Under the pieces are notes generated by a model, which ran no database searches, was not told the origin of the DNA, and worked only from the letters and a program-made list of their open reading frames with translations. A DNA stretch of 20,412 bases. Origin: Verrucomicrobiales bacterium (GTDB lineage Bacteria; Verrucomicrobiota; Verrucomicrobiae; Limisphaerales; UBA1100). Below, piece after piece: positions 7,843 to 15,178 of the stretch (its first letter is position 1; each line of letters begins with the position of its first letter). Where the stretch lies: the NCBI GenBank assembly GCA_002721895.1, contig PBLV01000034.1, positions 19,723 to 40,134 of the forward strand. Reading direction: 5' to 3'. The position numbers and the translations under genes are program-made.

Positions 7843-8928
7843 CTAGCGCGTGTGCTTGAAGCGCCCGGTAAACCGGTGGCTCATCACGAGGGAAGTTATA
7901 AAGGAGGCCAGTGATAAAGGCAATTCGGAATCGGTCGGGTCGGCCGCCAAGTCCAATTCGATCGCGCGAGCGGTGAGGTCGCCCATGAGTTCATTGACGC
8001 GGTACTTGGGTTCGCGGGTCCAGCGGCAAACGGTTTTGACTATTATTTTTTTATTTTGCCGAAGGTATCTGCCGGCGGGCATGGGGGCTTGGGTTGGGAC
8101 GGGGCTGAAAATTTTCTGCAGGTCGTCGTCGTAAAAATCAGGGAACGACTCGGCGAACTCCTTGCGCTTGCGTGTGTAGTGGGTGGAGAGTTTTTTGTTG
8201 AGCCCGTTGTATTCGCTGACACGCAGGCGAGGCGGGACGATCGGGGGTTGGCCGACAAGGGAACACATCAGTTCATCAACATATTCCAGCTTGCGGAGCG
8301 CGGGCCAGCCACGATAGCGCTGGCGCCATGCGTTGCCGGGCGCGAGCCAGACGGCAAAAGTCTCTGCCCAGTCCTCGTCGGGGTGGGCTTGGGCGTACCA
8401 GTCATCAAGATGGATGACAAAGGAGCGACTGTGCTGGCGTGGCCGGTAAGTATCCGGATATTCCTGTGAGGCTAGGCCGAAATGCTGTTGCCATTTGCGT
8501 TTGCGCTGGAGCCGGTAGGCGTAAGAATAGGCGTGGCCGGTTTCGTGGCGCAGTAGGCGCATGCATTCCTCGCGTGAGCCGCCTTCCACCTCAAGGATCA
8601 TTTTGCGCTCCAGTTTTTGAAGCCGCTCATCGCAGAGATAAAAAGGGACGAAAACAGCCGGGATGTTTTCGGGGCAAAACCATTCATCGCCAATATGAAC
8701 GGGGGGCTGAAAAGTTAGGCTGCGGTCATCAATCTCACGGCGCAACTGGGCAACGCATGATTCCAAGGGCGTGCCTTCCAAGCGAAGCCGGAAAGTATTG
8801 ATGCGCCGCTCAAGCAATGCATCGTCATCCAGCGAACGCCAGCCGTTCTGTTCATGCATGACCATGGGAAGGACGGGTCTTTTATGCCGGCGGAGTGCCC
8901 GCGAAAAGAAAAAATCGCCGGCCTGCAA
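7843..8928 (-). CDS. Putative zinc metallopeptidase (HExxH)
   Basis: A 361-residue protein with the zincin motif HETGH (H128, E129, H132) in a helix that reads MRLLRHETGHAYSYAYRL. A downstream acidic helix DEDWAETFAVWL (E189) is the likely third zinc ligand. The arrangement matches the 'putative zinc-binding metallopeptidase' type seen in proteobacteria and PVC bacteria, but I see no N-terminal CxxC zinc ribbon. No signal peptide is present, so it should act in the cytoplasm. The C-terminal third (about 230-361) is Arg/Lys-rich and unassigned. The frame opens with TTG at 8928; ATGs at 8865 and 8859 are alternatives and none has a good ribosome binding site. It follows ispH by 18 bases and precedes the ATP-grasp gene by 22 bases. 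A 12-bp palindrome CGCGCTAGCGCG (7839-7850) covers its stop codon. Confidence 0.75.
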   Translation of the reverse strand: MQAGDFFFSRALRRHKRPVLPMVMHEQNGWRSLDDDALLERRINTFRLRLEGTPLESCVAQLRREIDDRSLTFQPPVHIGDEWFCPENIPAVFVPFYLCDERLQKLERKMILEVEGGSREECMRLLRHETGHAYSYAYRLQRKRKWQQHFGLASQEYPDTYRPRQHSRSFVIHLDDWYAQAHPDEDWAETFAVWLAPGNAWRQRYRGWPALRKLEYVDELMCSLVGQPPIVPPRLRVSEYNGLNKKLSTHYTRKRKEFAESFPDFYDDDLQKIFSPVPTQAPMPAGRYLRQNKKIIVKTVCRWTREPKYRVNELMGDLTARAIELDLAADPTDSELPLSLASFITSLVMSHRFTGRFKHTR

Positions 8929-8946
8929 TCGAAAGAGGGCCGATCG

Positions 8947-10170
8947 CTAATTGGAGAGAAATTCCTCCGCCGATGTTCCACGCAGTTCAAGCAGCCTGCA
9001 GATGACATCCTCAATCAAGTTGTTGGGGCAGGAGGCACCCGCGGTGACCCCGATCGTCAGTGGGCCGTCAGGAAGCCAGTCACGTGTTTCCACCACCTCG
9101 TGGGTGTGCTGATTCCAATGGTGGATGAGCGAAGCGTCGGTCATTTCAGCCGCGTTCTTGATGAAGTACGTCGGCAGAACGCACTCGCCCATTTCAGCGA
9201 GATGCGAGGTGTTGGAGGAATTGTAGCCGCCAATGACCAGTAGGAGGTCCATGGGCTTTTGCAGCAGCACGCCAAGGGCGTCCTGGCGATCCTGAGTTGC
9301 GCCGCAAATGGTGTCAAAAAACCGAAAGTGATCAGCAATATTGTCCGCTCCGTAACGGCGCTCAATGGCCGCCTTGATGCGCCGCTGCACTTCCTCCGTT
9401 TCGCCGCGCATCATGGTGGTCTGATTAGCTACGCCAACGGCTTTTAGATGCTGATCGGGATCAAAACCAACAGAGTAGGCTCCCTCGAATTTTTTCAGGA
9501 ACTCCTTGCGATCGCCACCATGCTCAATGTAGTTGCAGACGTAATCGGTCTCCTCCAAGGTGAGCACAACCAGATAATGCCCATTCTTGGCGGTGGCTTG
9601 GCTGCTGGTGGCCATGGTTTCCTCGTGATACGCCTTGCCATGAATGATGCTGGTGACCTCTTCCTTGGCGTAGTTGCGCACCCGCTTCCAGACGCTCATC
9701 ACGTCGCCGCAGGTTGTGTCGACGAACTGGCAGCCCTTGGCCTCTAGTTTTTCCCGGATCCCAACCTCCGTTCCAAACGCGGGAATGATGACGATGTCAC
9801 CCTCTCCCAAGTCGTCAATGTCGGCGACCTTGTTGGGTCCGGAAAGAAAACGAATCCCCATGTCGCGAATTTGATCATTCACCTCCGGATTATGGATGAT
9901 CTCGCCGAGGATATAGAGCGGTTTGTCCGGAAAAACCTTCAATGCAGCGTAGGCCAAGTCAATGCATCGCTCGACGCCGTAACAAAACCCAAATTCCTTG
10001 GCCAGCTTGATGGTCAACTTGCCGGCTTTGCTCGTGACTTTGCCGGTCGTGCGAAGTTGGTCCACCAAGTCACTGCGGTAATGCGACATGACCTGTGCTT
10101 TTACCTGCTCCATAATATCAGGGCGTCGCAGGTTTATGCGCTTCGGTTTGCTGGGTGCATTGGCGGTCAT
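8947..10170 (-). CDS. ispH: 4-hydroxy-3-methylbut-2-enyl diphosphate reductase
   Basis: This enzyme performs the last step of the MEP isoprenoid pathway, reducing HMBPP to IPP and DMAPP with a 4Fe-4S cluster in the cytoplasm. The three cluster cysteines are visible: C63 (EFGFCYGVER), C154 (VDTTCGDV) and C289 (DTICGATQDRQDA). H93 (IIHNPEVN) and H177/E184 (IIHGKAYHEET) fit substrate binding. IGGYNSSNT and GVTAGASCPNN near residues 313-384 are classic IspH motifs. At 407 residues with a ~55-residue N-terminal extension, it is the long cyanobacterial/plant type rather than the ~310-residue E. coli type. The start is the ATG at 10170; its leader (10171-10257) is shared with a divergent sulfatase. 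It heads the minus-strand unit. Confidence 0.96.
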   Translation of the reverse strand: MTANAPSKPKRINLRRPDIMEQVKAQVMSHYRSDLVDQLRTTGKVTSKAGKLTIKLAKEFGFCYGVERCIDLAYAALKVFPDKPLYILGEIIHNPEVNDQIRDMGIRFLSGPNKVADIDDLGEGDIVIIPAFGTEVGIREKLEAKGCQFVDTTCGDVMSVWKRVRNYAKEEVTSIIHGKAYHEETMATSSQATAKNGHYLVVLTLEETDYVCNYIEHGGDRKEFLKKFEGAYSVGFDPDQHLKAVGVANQTTMMRGETEEVQRRIKAAIERRYGADNIADHFRFFDTICGATQDRQDALGVLLQKPMDLLLVIGGYNSSNTSHLAEMGECVLPTYFIKNAAEMTDASLIHHWNQHTHEVVETRDWLPDGPLTIGVTAGASCPNNLIEDVICRLLELRGTSAEEFLSN

Positions 10171-10257
10171 GTGCGCTTAAACGTGACATGGACACCGCTG
10201 CCGGTCGAGCGCAAAGCGGTTGCAACCCGGTGTGTATATGGCAGGCTGGCGCGGATC

Positions 10258-11757
10258 ATGAGACGAACCTTTCAAATCCTGCTGGCCTCGCTGAGCTTGT
10301 CGACGGTTGTCTGCGCCGACCAAGTCCTAAAGCGGCCGAACATCATCTACATCATCGTCGACGATCAGTCGCCGTTTGACTTTAAGTTTTACAATAAACA
10401 AAGCCAGCTGGATGCGCCGGTGATTGAGAAGCTGGCGGCGGAGGGGATGGTGATTGATGGCGCGTACCAGATGGGCTCGTGGGTGGGCGGCGTGTGTACG
10501 GCGTCGCGGCACATGATTATGAGCGGGCGGACGGTGTGGCATATTCCGGACCGACCGTTCCGCAAGCCGCCGGCCAATCCGAATGCGCTGAACCCGAAGC
10601 TGGTGCCGCCGAATCTGGTCCAAAACACACTGGCAGCCGTATTCAATCGTGCCGGTTACGCCACCATGCGCACGTGCAAGCGCGGCAACAGCTACGATGG
10701 CGCGAACAAGCAATTCCAGGTAGTGCACGATGCCACCAAGCGCGGCGGCACTGCGGAGACTGGCAGCGCGTGGCATGCGGAGCGGGTGCTCGAATATCTC
10801 AACGCGCGCGAACTCATTGAAGATGCCGATCCGTTCCTGATCTACTTCGGTTTTTCGCATCCGCACGATGTGCGTGATGGCACGCCGGAATTGCTCAAGA
10901 AATATGGCGCGGTGAATCATCGCGACCGGGATTCGCTGCCGCCGGCCAATGACAAGCAACCGAAGTTGCCGATCAATTATCTGCCGAAACATCCGTTCCC
11001 CGACGGCCATCCGGGTCTGCGCGATGAGGTGAAGGTGCCGGGCGTTTGGGAGCGGCGCGATGAACGCACCATCCGAAATGAGATTGGTCGGCAGTTTGCC
11101 TGCAGCGAATACATCGACCAACAGATCGGCCGCGTGCTGGCCAAGCTCAAGGCGATGGGTGAGCTGGACAACACGTACATTGTGTACACCGCCGATCACG
11201 GCATGGCCATTGGTCGGCATGGGTTGCAGGGGAAGCAGAATTTGTACGAGCACACCTGGCGCGTGCCGTTCATCGTGAAGGGCCCGGGCATCAAACCCGG
11301 CAGCCGCGCGCAGGGAAATGTTTACCTGCTCGACACATTGGCAACGCTTTGCAGCCTCGCGGGCATCAAGCCGCCGGCCACCAACGAGGGTATCAGCCTG
11401 GAGCCGGTGCTCATGGGCCGTGCGCAGACCATTCGCGACACACTCTTTGGTGTGTACAGCGGCGGCACCAAACCGGGCATGCGCAGCGTGCGCCGCGGCG
11501 ACTGGAAGCTGATCAAGTACGACGTAATGGATGGCACAGTGCGCAAGACGCAGCTCTTTAACCTAAAGGAAAACCCCCACGAATTCCTGCGCGAACACCA
11601 TGCGTTACGGCCTTTCGCCGATCCCCATCCAATGGCCTTTAATTTGGCGGATCAACCGAAGTTCGCGGCGAAACGCAAGGAGTTGGAGGCGCTGTTGCTC
11701 AAGGAGATGCAGCGGCTCAACGATCCGTTCCGATTGTGGGATCAGCCGAAGCAGTGA
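10258..11757 (+). CDS. Secreted type I sulfatase (CTASR class)
   Basis: A 499-residue exported sulfatase. The ATG at 10258 gives a good signal peptide (about 1-20, FQILLASLSLSTVVCA); the frame stays open upstream, but that part overlaps ispH antisense. Metal-binding D35-D36 lie in NIIYIIVDDQSP. The formylglycine motif is C80-T-A-S-R, followed by HMIMSGRTVW. The block YIVYTADHGMAIGRHGLQGK (about residues 305-324) supplies the DH metal ligands. The C-terminus GDWKLIKYD is typical of the family. It needs a formylglycine-generating enzyme, not encoded here. The substrate is unknown; sulfated polysaccharide is likely. It is coupled to the amidohydrolase by a 4-base GTGA overlap. Confidence 0.94.
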   Translation: MRRTFQILLASLSLSTVVCADQVLKRPNIIYIIVDDQSPFDFKFYNKQSQLDAPVIEKLAAEGMVIDGAYQMGSWVGGVCTASRHMIMSGRTVWHIPDRPFRKPPANPNALNPKLVPPNLVQNTLAAVFNRAGYATMRTCKRGNSYDGANKQFQVVHDATKRGGTAETGSAWHAERVLEYLNARELIEDADPFLIYFGFSHPHDVRDGTPELLKKYGAVNHRDRDSLPPANDKQPKLPINYLPKHPFPDGHPGLRDEVKVPGVWERRDERTIRNEIGRQFACSEYIDQQIGRVLAKLKAMGELDNTYIVYTADHGMAIGRHGLQGKQNLYEHTWRVPFIVKGPGIKPGSRAQGNVYLLDTLATLCSLAGIKPPATNEGISLEPVLMGRAQTIRDTLFGVYSGGTKPGMRSVRRGDWKLIKYDVMDGTVRKTQLFNLKENPHEFLREHHALRPFADPHPMAFNLADQPKFAAKRKELEALLLKEMQRLNDPFRLWDQPKQ

Positions 11758-12770
11758 CTGAAGCCATCGACGTCTTTTGCCATTGCCTGCCGCCGCGGTT
11801 GAATGCGGCGGTGGACGCGGCCTTGGCGGCGCCGTTGCCGATGCTGGATCGGGCGCGGTCGCTCACGCCGATGGTCGATCTGGAGGCGAGGTTGCGGTTG
11901 ATGGATCGATTCCCCGGCTACCGCCAGGTGCTCAGCCTTGCCTCGCCGGCGCTGGAGGCCATCGCGGGTCCGGAACGATCGCCGGAGCTCGCGCGCATCG
12001 GCAACGACGCACAGGCCGATTGGTGCGCGTCACATCCTGAGCGGTTTCCCGGTTTCATTGCCTCATTGCCAATTAACAATCCCGAGGCCGCCTTGGCCGA
12101 GGCCGCGCGCGCGGTGGAGGAATTGGGTGCGGTGGGCGTGCAGGTGTACACGCACGTGAACGGTCAGCCACTCGATGCGCCGGAGCATCGGCCGTTGTTT
12201 GAATTGATGGCGAATCTCGATCGGCCGATTTGGCTGCATCCCCTGCGCGGCGCGCACGTGCCCGATTATCCGAATGAGCCGATGAGCCGCTACGACATCT
12301 GGTGGGCCTTTGGTTGGCCGCATGAAAGCAGCGTGGCGATGGCGCGGCTGGTGTTTGCCGGTGTGTTCGATGAATGGCCGGATTTGAAAATCATCACGCA
12401 CCACGCCGGTGGTACGGTGCCGATGATGGAGGGGCGATTGCAAGCGGGGCTCGATCTGTTCTCCGAACGATACCCGCCCGCCGAACCGGAAGCCGCCCGT
12501 CCGGTTTTGAACGAGCCGGCTGTCGAGGCCTTCCGGCGATTTTACGCGGACACGGCCACATTCGGTTCGCGAACCGCCATCGAATGCGGCCGTTCGTTTT
12601 TCGGCAACGACAAAATGCTTTTCGCCACCGACATGCCCTTCGATTCCGAACTCGGCACGGCCAACATCCGCGAGACACTCCGCGCCATCGAGACGATGGA
12701 GATTAAAGAATGTGACCGCACCGCCATCCTCTATGACAACGCGCGGCGTCTTTTAAATATGGAAATCTGA
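11754..12770 (+). CDS. Amidohydrolase-2 / COG2159 TIM-barrel metal-dependent hydrolase
   Basis: A protein of about 338 residues related to aminocarboxymuconate-semialdehyde decarboxylase (ACMSD) and other amidohydrolase-2 enzymes. Visible metal-site motifs are WLHPLRG, IITHHAGG and FATDMPFD (the late Asp). The N-terminal metal motif normally reads D.H.H; here it is IDVFCHCLP, so only the second His (H10) is kept and Phe replaces the first. I chose the GTG at 11754, which overlaps the sulfatase TGA (GTGA) and places IDVFCHC right at the N-terminus as in relatives; a GTG at 11736 would add six residues. No signal peptide is seen, so it is cytoplasmic. The reaction is probably decarboxylation or hydrolysis of a small carboxylate. 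Confidence 0.87.
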   Translation: MTEAIDVFCHCLPPRLNAAVDAALAAPLPMLDRARSLTPMVDLEARLRLMDRFPGYRQVLSLASPALEAIAGPERSPELARIGNDAQADWCASHPERFPGFIASLPINNPEAALAEAARAVEELGAVGVQVYTHVNGQPLDAPEHRPLFELMANLDRPIWLHPLRGAHVPDYPNEPMSRYDIWWAFGWPHESSVAMARLVFAGVFDEWPDLKIITHHAGGTVPMMEGRLQAGLDLFSERYPPAEPEAARPVLNEPAVEAFRRFYADTATFGSRTAIECGRSFFGNDKMLFATDMPFDSELGTANIRETLRAIETMEIKECDRTAILYDNARRLLNMEI

Positions 12771-12781
12771 GCAAGATTTTG

Positions 12782-12852
12782 TTCTCGCGGAGACGCAGAG
12801 GCGCAGAGAAACCAAAATATTAACTCCGCGCCTCTGCGTCTCCGCGTGAGAA
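12782..12852. repeat. Dispersed palindromic repeat, copy 1
   Basis: Two perfect 19-base arms, CGCGGAGACGCAGAGGCGC at 12786-12804 and its reverse complement at 12828-12846, flank a 23-base AT-rich loop. The pairing extends further inward with one mismatch and outward through TTCTC/GAGAA. It is a long hairpin in DNA or RNA, of the same family as the copy at 19211-19283. The right arm codes for the last residues and stop of the adjacent minus-strand YjbR-like gene. It may also act as a bidirectional terminator between the converging genes. Confidence 0.9.
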
Positions 12853-13164
12853 TTCCCAAGCCGTTTTCATCAGCGGCTTCACCGCCTTCATTGTTGCGCC
12901 CTTAAACCAAACGGGTGTACACCCTTGCCGTCCCCGCGCGCCGTTGAAGGCCTCGAAAACGGTGGATTGTTCTTCAGTCACCCGCGCCTGTTCCCCGGCC
13001 GGCAACCTTACCATCCCCCACGTCTCATCCGGCCCGATGGTGGCAAAGATCTTCCCGTGAGCACGAAAATCCGGATGATTCATGTGCTCCCGCTCCTCCA
13101 CCCCGGGTAGGGCGAGGGCCAATTTTCTGAATTGTTCGGACGTCACCCGGAAATTCTGCCGCAC
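12820..13164 (-). CDS. MmcQ/YjbR-like family protein
   Basis: A small cytoplasmic protein of about 114 residues that matches the MmcQ/YjbR (DUF419, CyaY-like fold) pattern. It has FRKLALALPGVEEREHMNHPDF near the N-terminus, the central KIFATIGPDETWGMVRLP strand region, and a late GATMKAVKPLMKTAWEF helix. The family has a suggested DNA-binding fold but no settled function. The frame opens with GTG at 13164; a GTG at 13146 gives MTSEQFRKLALALPG, which fits usual family N-termini better. No ribosome binding site separates them. The final residues (SRGDAEARS) and the stop lie in the palindromic repeat, so the original C-terminus was probably replaced or extended by repeat insertion. Confidence 0.82.
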   Translation of the reverse strand: MRQNFRVTSEQFRKLALALPGVEEREHMNHPDFRAHGKIFATIGPDETWGMVRLPAGEQARVTEEQSTVFEAFNGARGRQGCTPVWFKGATMKAVKPLMKTAWEFSRGDAEARS

Positions 13165-13363
13165 TGGGAAGGTTCGTGCTAGTTCGTTATGTGCAATTTA
13201 TACATACATTTGCGAGCTAAGGTGTGGCAGTTTTGGGGCAAGTCAAACGTGGACAACAGATGAAGCAGAGCCCTTGAGAAAGTGGCATATCAATCAACCT
13301 CTGCACATTTGAGGGAATCCGATTTGTTTGGCAGAGTGTTAATTCCCATCTACTATTCAACTC

Positions 13364-14401
13364 ATGAGTGCTTTTCTCGCGCAACTACCATCTACCGATC
13401 CCGCACAAATCCTGAGATATCGGGATCGGCAATATGCGGCGGAGTTGTTGGCGGCGGCGATTGTGCATCTCGATTTGTTTTCGTGGCTGCAGGCTAATGC
13501 CGGTGCCAGCACGGAAGCTTTACGGGCGCATTTTGATTTTGCGGAACGACCGGCGGACGTGCTGCTCACGCTTTGCCGGGCGAATGGTTTCATCGCCACC
13601 GAAGACGACCGGCATTCGCTTACGCCATTGGCCGGGGAATTTTTATGCGGCGATTCACCGTGGAACCTCCGGCCGTATTACACGCCGATTCAGGACACGC
13701 AAATCACGCAGGATTTCCTCACCGTCCTGCGCAACGGCAAACCGGCCAATTGGCAGGCGCAGGAGGATGGCAGCGACTGGCATGCCTCGATGCTGGATGA
13801 AGATTTCGCACGCGGCTTTACCGAGCTGATGAACTGCCGCGGCCTCGCTTTTGGCCAAAAACTGACGGCGGCACTGGAGCCGCAACTCGCCGGCAAAAAA
13901 ACCCTGCTTGATGTTGGCGGTGGCTCGGGCATTTACGCCAGCACCATGCTCGCCGCGCAACCGCACCTCATCGGTGCGGTACTGGAGCAACCGCCGGTGG
14001 ACGCCATTGCCCGCGAAGAGATTGCCAGGCACGGACTGCAGGAACGGCTGGAGGTTATCAGCGCCGACATGTTTGCCGGCGACTGGCCAACGTGCGATGT
14101 GTTGCTGCTCTCCAACGTGCTCCACGATTGGGATTTCCCCGAAGTTCGCACCCTCTGTGCCAAGGCCGCCGCGGCATTGGAATCCGGCGGCCTCTTGGTC
14201 ATCCACGAAGCCTTTATCCACGACGACAAAACAGGTCCCCTGCCCGTTGCCGAATATTCCGCCCTGCTCATGAACATCTGCCAGGGCAAATGCTACACGC
14301 CCTTGGAATACGGCGGCATTCTGGCAGAACTGGATTTCGAGGTTGGCCCCTATATCGATACCATCGCCGATCGCGGCTACATGACCGCGGTGAAACGGTA
14401 G
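13364..14401 (+). CDS. SAM-dependent O-methyltransferase (ASMT/HIOMT-like)
   Basis: A 345-residue protein with the two-part layout of family-2 O-methyltransferases. The N-terminal winged-helix dimerisation domain is about residues 20-95 (AAELLAAAIVHLDLFSWL and LTPLAGEFL). The C-terminal Rossmann methyltransferase has SAM motif I LDVGGGSG (182-189), an acidic residue in VLEQPPV after strand 2, ISADMF, and the family signature LHDWD (253-257). H254 sits where the catalytic base is found in plant and hydroxyindole enzymes. Bacterial relatives methylate phenols or other hydroxyls in pigments, quinones and secondary metabolites; no companion biosynthetic gene is here, so the substrate is unknown. 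It has its own 199-base upstream gap and looks like a single-gene unit. Confidence 0.9.
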   Translation: MSAFLAQLPSTDPAQILRYRDRQYAAELLAAAIVHLDLFSWLQANAGASTEALRAHFDFAERPADVLLTLCRANGFIATEDDRHSLTPLAGEFLCGDSPWNLRPYYTPIQDTQITQDFLTVLRNGKPANWQAQEDGSDWHASMLDEDFARGFTELMNCRGLAFGQKLTAALEPQLAGKKTLLDVGGGSGIYASTMLAAQPHLIGAVLEQPPVDAIAREEIARHGLQERLEVISADMFAGDWPTCDVLLLSNVLHDWDFPEVRTLCAKAAAALESGGLLVIHEAFIHDDKTGPLPVAEYSALLMNICQGKCYTPLEYGGILAELDFEVGPYIDTIADRGYMTAVKR

Positions 14402-14470
14402 CTCTTGAATTATTTCACCTCGGGTAAGGTGGAACTTGCTCCTCCCATTCTGCCACGGCACAATTTGGCC

Positions 14471-15115
14471 ATGCGGTATTTTCTATTTTCACTTTACTGC
14501 GCGGGCATGGTGTCCGCGGCGGACTTGAGCAAGTTGCCGGTACTGTTCACTGAAGATTTCGAGAAGGGCCACGGGCGTTGGGAGACAACGGACGCAGAGT
14601 CGTGGACGCACCGGAAGGTGGACGGCAATCAGGTGTTTGGCATCAATCGGCGCAGCAGCCAATACCGGCCGAAGGTGCGCAGTCCGCATCATATTGCGTT
14701 AATCAAGGACGTACAGGTTGCGGATTTCGTGCTGACTTTTCGTGTGAAAAGCACGAAGGACACCGGTGGCCATCGCGATTGCTGCGTGTTTTTCAACTGG
14801 CAGGATCCGCAGAATTTTTACTACGTACACCTTGGCGCCCGGCCGGATCCGCACAGCGGGCAGATCATGATCGTGAAAAATGCCCCCCGCAAGGCGATGA
14901 CCCAGAACAAAAATAATACACCGTGGAAAAATGAGACATGGCACCAGGTAAAGCTCGTGCGCGACTCAAAGGCCGGCACGATCACCGTTTATTTTGATGA
15001 CCTGACCAAGCCCCACATGCAGGTGACCGACAAAACCTTTGGCAAAGGCCGTATCGGCATTGGTTCGTTCGATGACATGAACGATTTCGATGACATCAAA
15101 CTACGAGGCCGGTAG
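14471..15115 (+). CDS. Secreted concanavalin-like / DUF1080-like protein
   Basis: A 214-residue protein starting at the ATG at 14471, which gives a signal peptide (about 1-17, YFLFSLYCAGMVSA). An upstream TTG at 14405 would add a poor leader. The mature part begins LPVLFTEDFEKGHGRWE, then has beta-strand blocks VADFVLTFRVKSTKDTGGHRDCCVFFNWQDPQNFYYVHL and WHQVKLVRDSKAGTITVYFDD, ending IGIGSFDDMNDFDDIKL. This is a ConA-like jelly roll as in DUF1080 (3-keto-disaccharide hydrolase) and LamG-type proteins, common in PVC sugar-degradation loci. A glycan-binding or glycoside-lyase role is plausible, but catalytic residues cannot be named. The next gene, a sulfatase, is 63 bases downstream. Confidence 0.8.
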   Translation: MRYFLFSLYCAGMVSAADLSKLPVLFTEDFEKGHGRWETTDAESWTHRKVDGNQVFGINRRSSQYRPKVRSPHHIALIKDVQVADFVLTFRVKSTKDTGGHRDCCVFFNWQDPQNFYYVHLGARPDPHSGQIMIVKNAPRKAMTQNKNNTPWKNETWHQVKLVRDSKAGTITVYFDDLTKPHMQVTDKTFGKGRIGIGSFDDMNDFDDIKLRGR

Positions 15116-15178
15116 TTGATTGCCAAAAAATCCGGCAGCGGGATTGTCCGCTTTCCGGCATGCAGGCATAGTGCGCGC

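Noticed and set aside
9871..10257. N-terminal extension of the first sulfatase
   Set aside because: The frame is open, but this stretch overlaps ispH antisense and lacks a signal peptide; the ATG at 10258 gives a proper one.
10171..10257. Divergent promoters between ispH and the first sulfatase
   Set aside because: TTGCAA and TATATG boxes occur but are only nine bases apart, and no convincing pair was found on either strand.
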